A DNA stretch of 36,275 nt. Origin: Spirochaetota bacterium. GTDB taxonomy: Bacteria; Spirochaetota; UBA4802; UBA5368. The notes below the pieces were generated by a model. That model searched no databases. It had not been told where the DNA came from and worked only from the letters and a program-made list of their open reading frames with translations. The number at the start of each line of letters is the position of its first letter. The first letter of the stretch is position 1. This document shows, in pieces, positions 35,748 through 36,275 of this stretch. A program made the translations under genes and the position numbers. The stretch spans positions 1 to 36,275 of the forward strand of contig JALOTJ010000054.1 in the NCBI GenBank assembly GCA_025457965.1. The letters run 5' to 3'.

Positions 35748-36005
35748 TTACTTCTTCAGCATGTCCGCGCCCTTCTTGGTGGCGACGTCTTTCGCTACGC
35801 CTTTCGCGGCATCTTTAAGAGCGTCTTTGGAAGGAGCGGCATCCTTAACGGCATCCTTCGCGGCGTCGGCAACAGCAGCTGCGTCCTTCGTCTCTTCAGT
35901 TGCGGCCGGCGCGTTGGGATCAACAGCCTCTTCCTTCTTTGCGCAGCTGGTGAAAACCAGTCCGAGCGCGAAAACAAGAACGATAAGACTTGCAAACTTC
36001 TTCAT
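35748..36005 (-). CDS. Small Ala/Lys/Asp-rich lipoprotein
   Basis: An 85-residue protein. The Lys-Lys signal peptide ends in FTSC (Cys21), a relaxed lipobox of the kind seen in spirochaetes. The mature part is low-complexity with repeated KDA/KDAA units (AAKDAVKDAAPSKDALKDAA), predicted to be one amphipathic helix. An AAGGAGA site precedes the ATG. The function is unknown; such proteins can be abundant outer-membrane lipoproteins. Confidence 0.85.
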   Translation of the reverse strand: MKKFASLIVLVFALGLVFTSCAKKEEAVDPNAPAATEETKDAAAVADAAKDAVKDAAPSKDALKDAAKGVAKDVATKKGADMLKK

Positions 36006-36066
36006 GTGAATCTCCTTATTTTTTATTGTTTTATAAGACCTTCGTTAAAGCGGCTGCATAACCGAC

Positions 36067-36121
36067 AAATAGAGCGGTTTTTTCCCCCCGCCTGCGCGGG
36101 GGGAAAAGTCGCTATTTCAAG
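36067..36121. repeat. GC-rich inverted repeat
   Basis: TTTTCCCCCCGC, loop CTGC, GCGGGGGGAAAA make a perfect 12-bp stem, with AGCG/CGCT pairing further out. It lies between the Lys-rich gene and the lipoprotein gene on the minus strand. No U-tract follows beyond the stem, so it may be a terminator or an mRNA-stabilising hairpin. Confidence 0.5.
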
Positions 36122-36173
36122 GCCTGCAATGAGTCTAATAATAACTGCAAATTAATAGCAATAATTATTTATC

Positions 36174-36275
36174 TTACTTGGTCGTCTTCTTCTCGTCTTT
36201 CTTCGCGGCCTTGTCGTCCTTCTTCACGTCAGCCTTCTTCTCGTCGGCTTTCTTCGGGGCGGCTTCAGGCTTCGG
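36174..36275 (-). CDS. C-terminal end of a Lys/Glu/Asp-rich protein (partial)
   Basis: The last 33 codons of a gene that enters from beyond the window end. The tail is highly charged and repetitive (PKKADEKKADVKKDDKAAKK) and ends at TAA 36176-36174. No domain can be named from this piece. Its composition recalls the neighbouring lipoprotein, but with more lysine and less alanine. Confidence 0.7.
   Translation of the reverse strand, partial: PKPEAAPKKADEKKADVKKDDKAAKKDEKKTTK

Overview
The window is a GC-rich, gene-dense piece of a bacterial chromosome from what looks like an anaerobe. It encodes an oxygen-sensitive Ech-type [NiFe] hydrogenase, several ferredoxin-like Fe-S proteins and a cytochrome c maturation cluster. 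Several small lipoproteins have relaxed lipoboxes (FTSC, IGSC), and there are chemoreceptor-like and TPR/LamG envelope proteins. This fits Spirochaetota best, but a Desulfobacterota-like lineage cannot be excluded from these genes. I see no phage, insertion sequence, CRISPR array, rRNA or tRNA.

Layout. 95-1036 (+) is an aldo/keto reductase. A long minus-strand run (8.0 to 1.06 kb) follows in transcription order: asnS, rpiB, an exported LamG/Fn3 protein, a broken gene, a CCA/poly(A) polymerase-family gene, an SDR oxidoreductase and a DUF6125-like gene. Divergent from asnS is a two-TM sensor (8212-8961, +) with no signalling domain. A second minus-strand block is recA - map - twin-CX3C lipoprotein - folE2 (11992 to 9010), next to a YgiQ-type radical SAM gene (12188-13849). 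A small winged-helix gene (14123-14344, +) precedes ccmABCDEF (14490-19166, +). CcmE there is the Cys-type (CxxxY) haem chaperone, and ccmF is broken by a deletion/frameshift. The minus strand from 23206 to 19198 carries a PAS/GAF histidine kinase, a NarL-family regulator, a small frameshifted gene coupled to it, and a winged-helix/ferredoxin protein.

smpB (23438-23896, +) is followed by a structured leader of about 200 bases. Then comes a compact six-gene operon for an energy-converting hydrogenase, echABCDEF (24149-29288). It would couple reduced-ferredoxin oxidation to H2 formation and ion translocation, or run in reverse. Convergent to it is purE-guaA (31391 to 29299). Divergent from purE is an uncharacterised three-gene cassette (31699-34894, +): a membrane-anchored TPR protein with a degenerate Mrr-like C-terminus, a lipoprotein, and an exported HExxH metallopeptidase probably started at CTG. 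A SAM methyltransferase, a terminator, an Ala/Lys-rich lipoprotein and the 3' end of another Lys-rich gene close the window on the minus strand.

Three genes carry reading-frame lesions: 3840-4296, ccmF, and 20208-20473. This is either gene decay or a draft-quality assembly, and reads would be needed to tell. No clearly new system is evident. The best candidates for new biology are the TPR/lipoprotein/metallopeptidase cassette, the ech leader RNA, and the small genes coupled to folE2 and to the response regulator.
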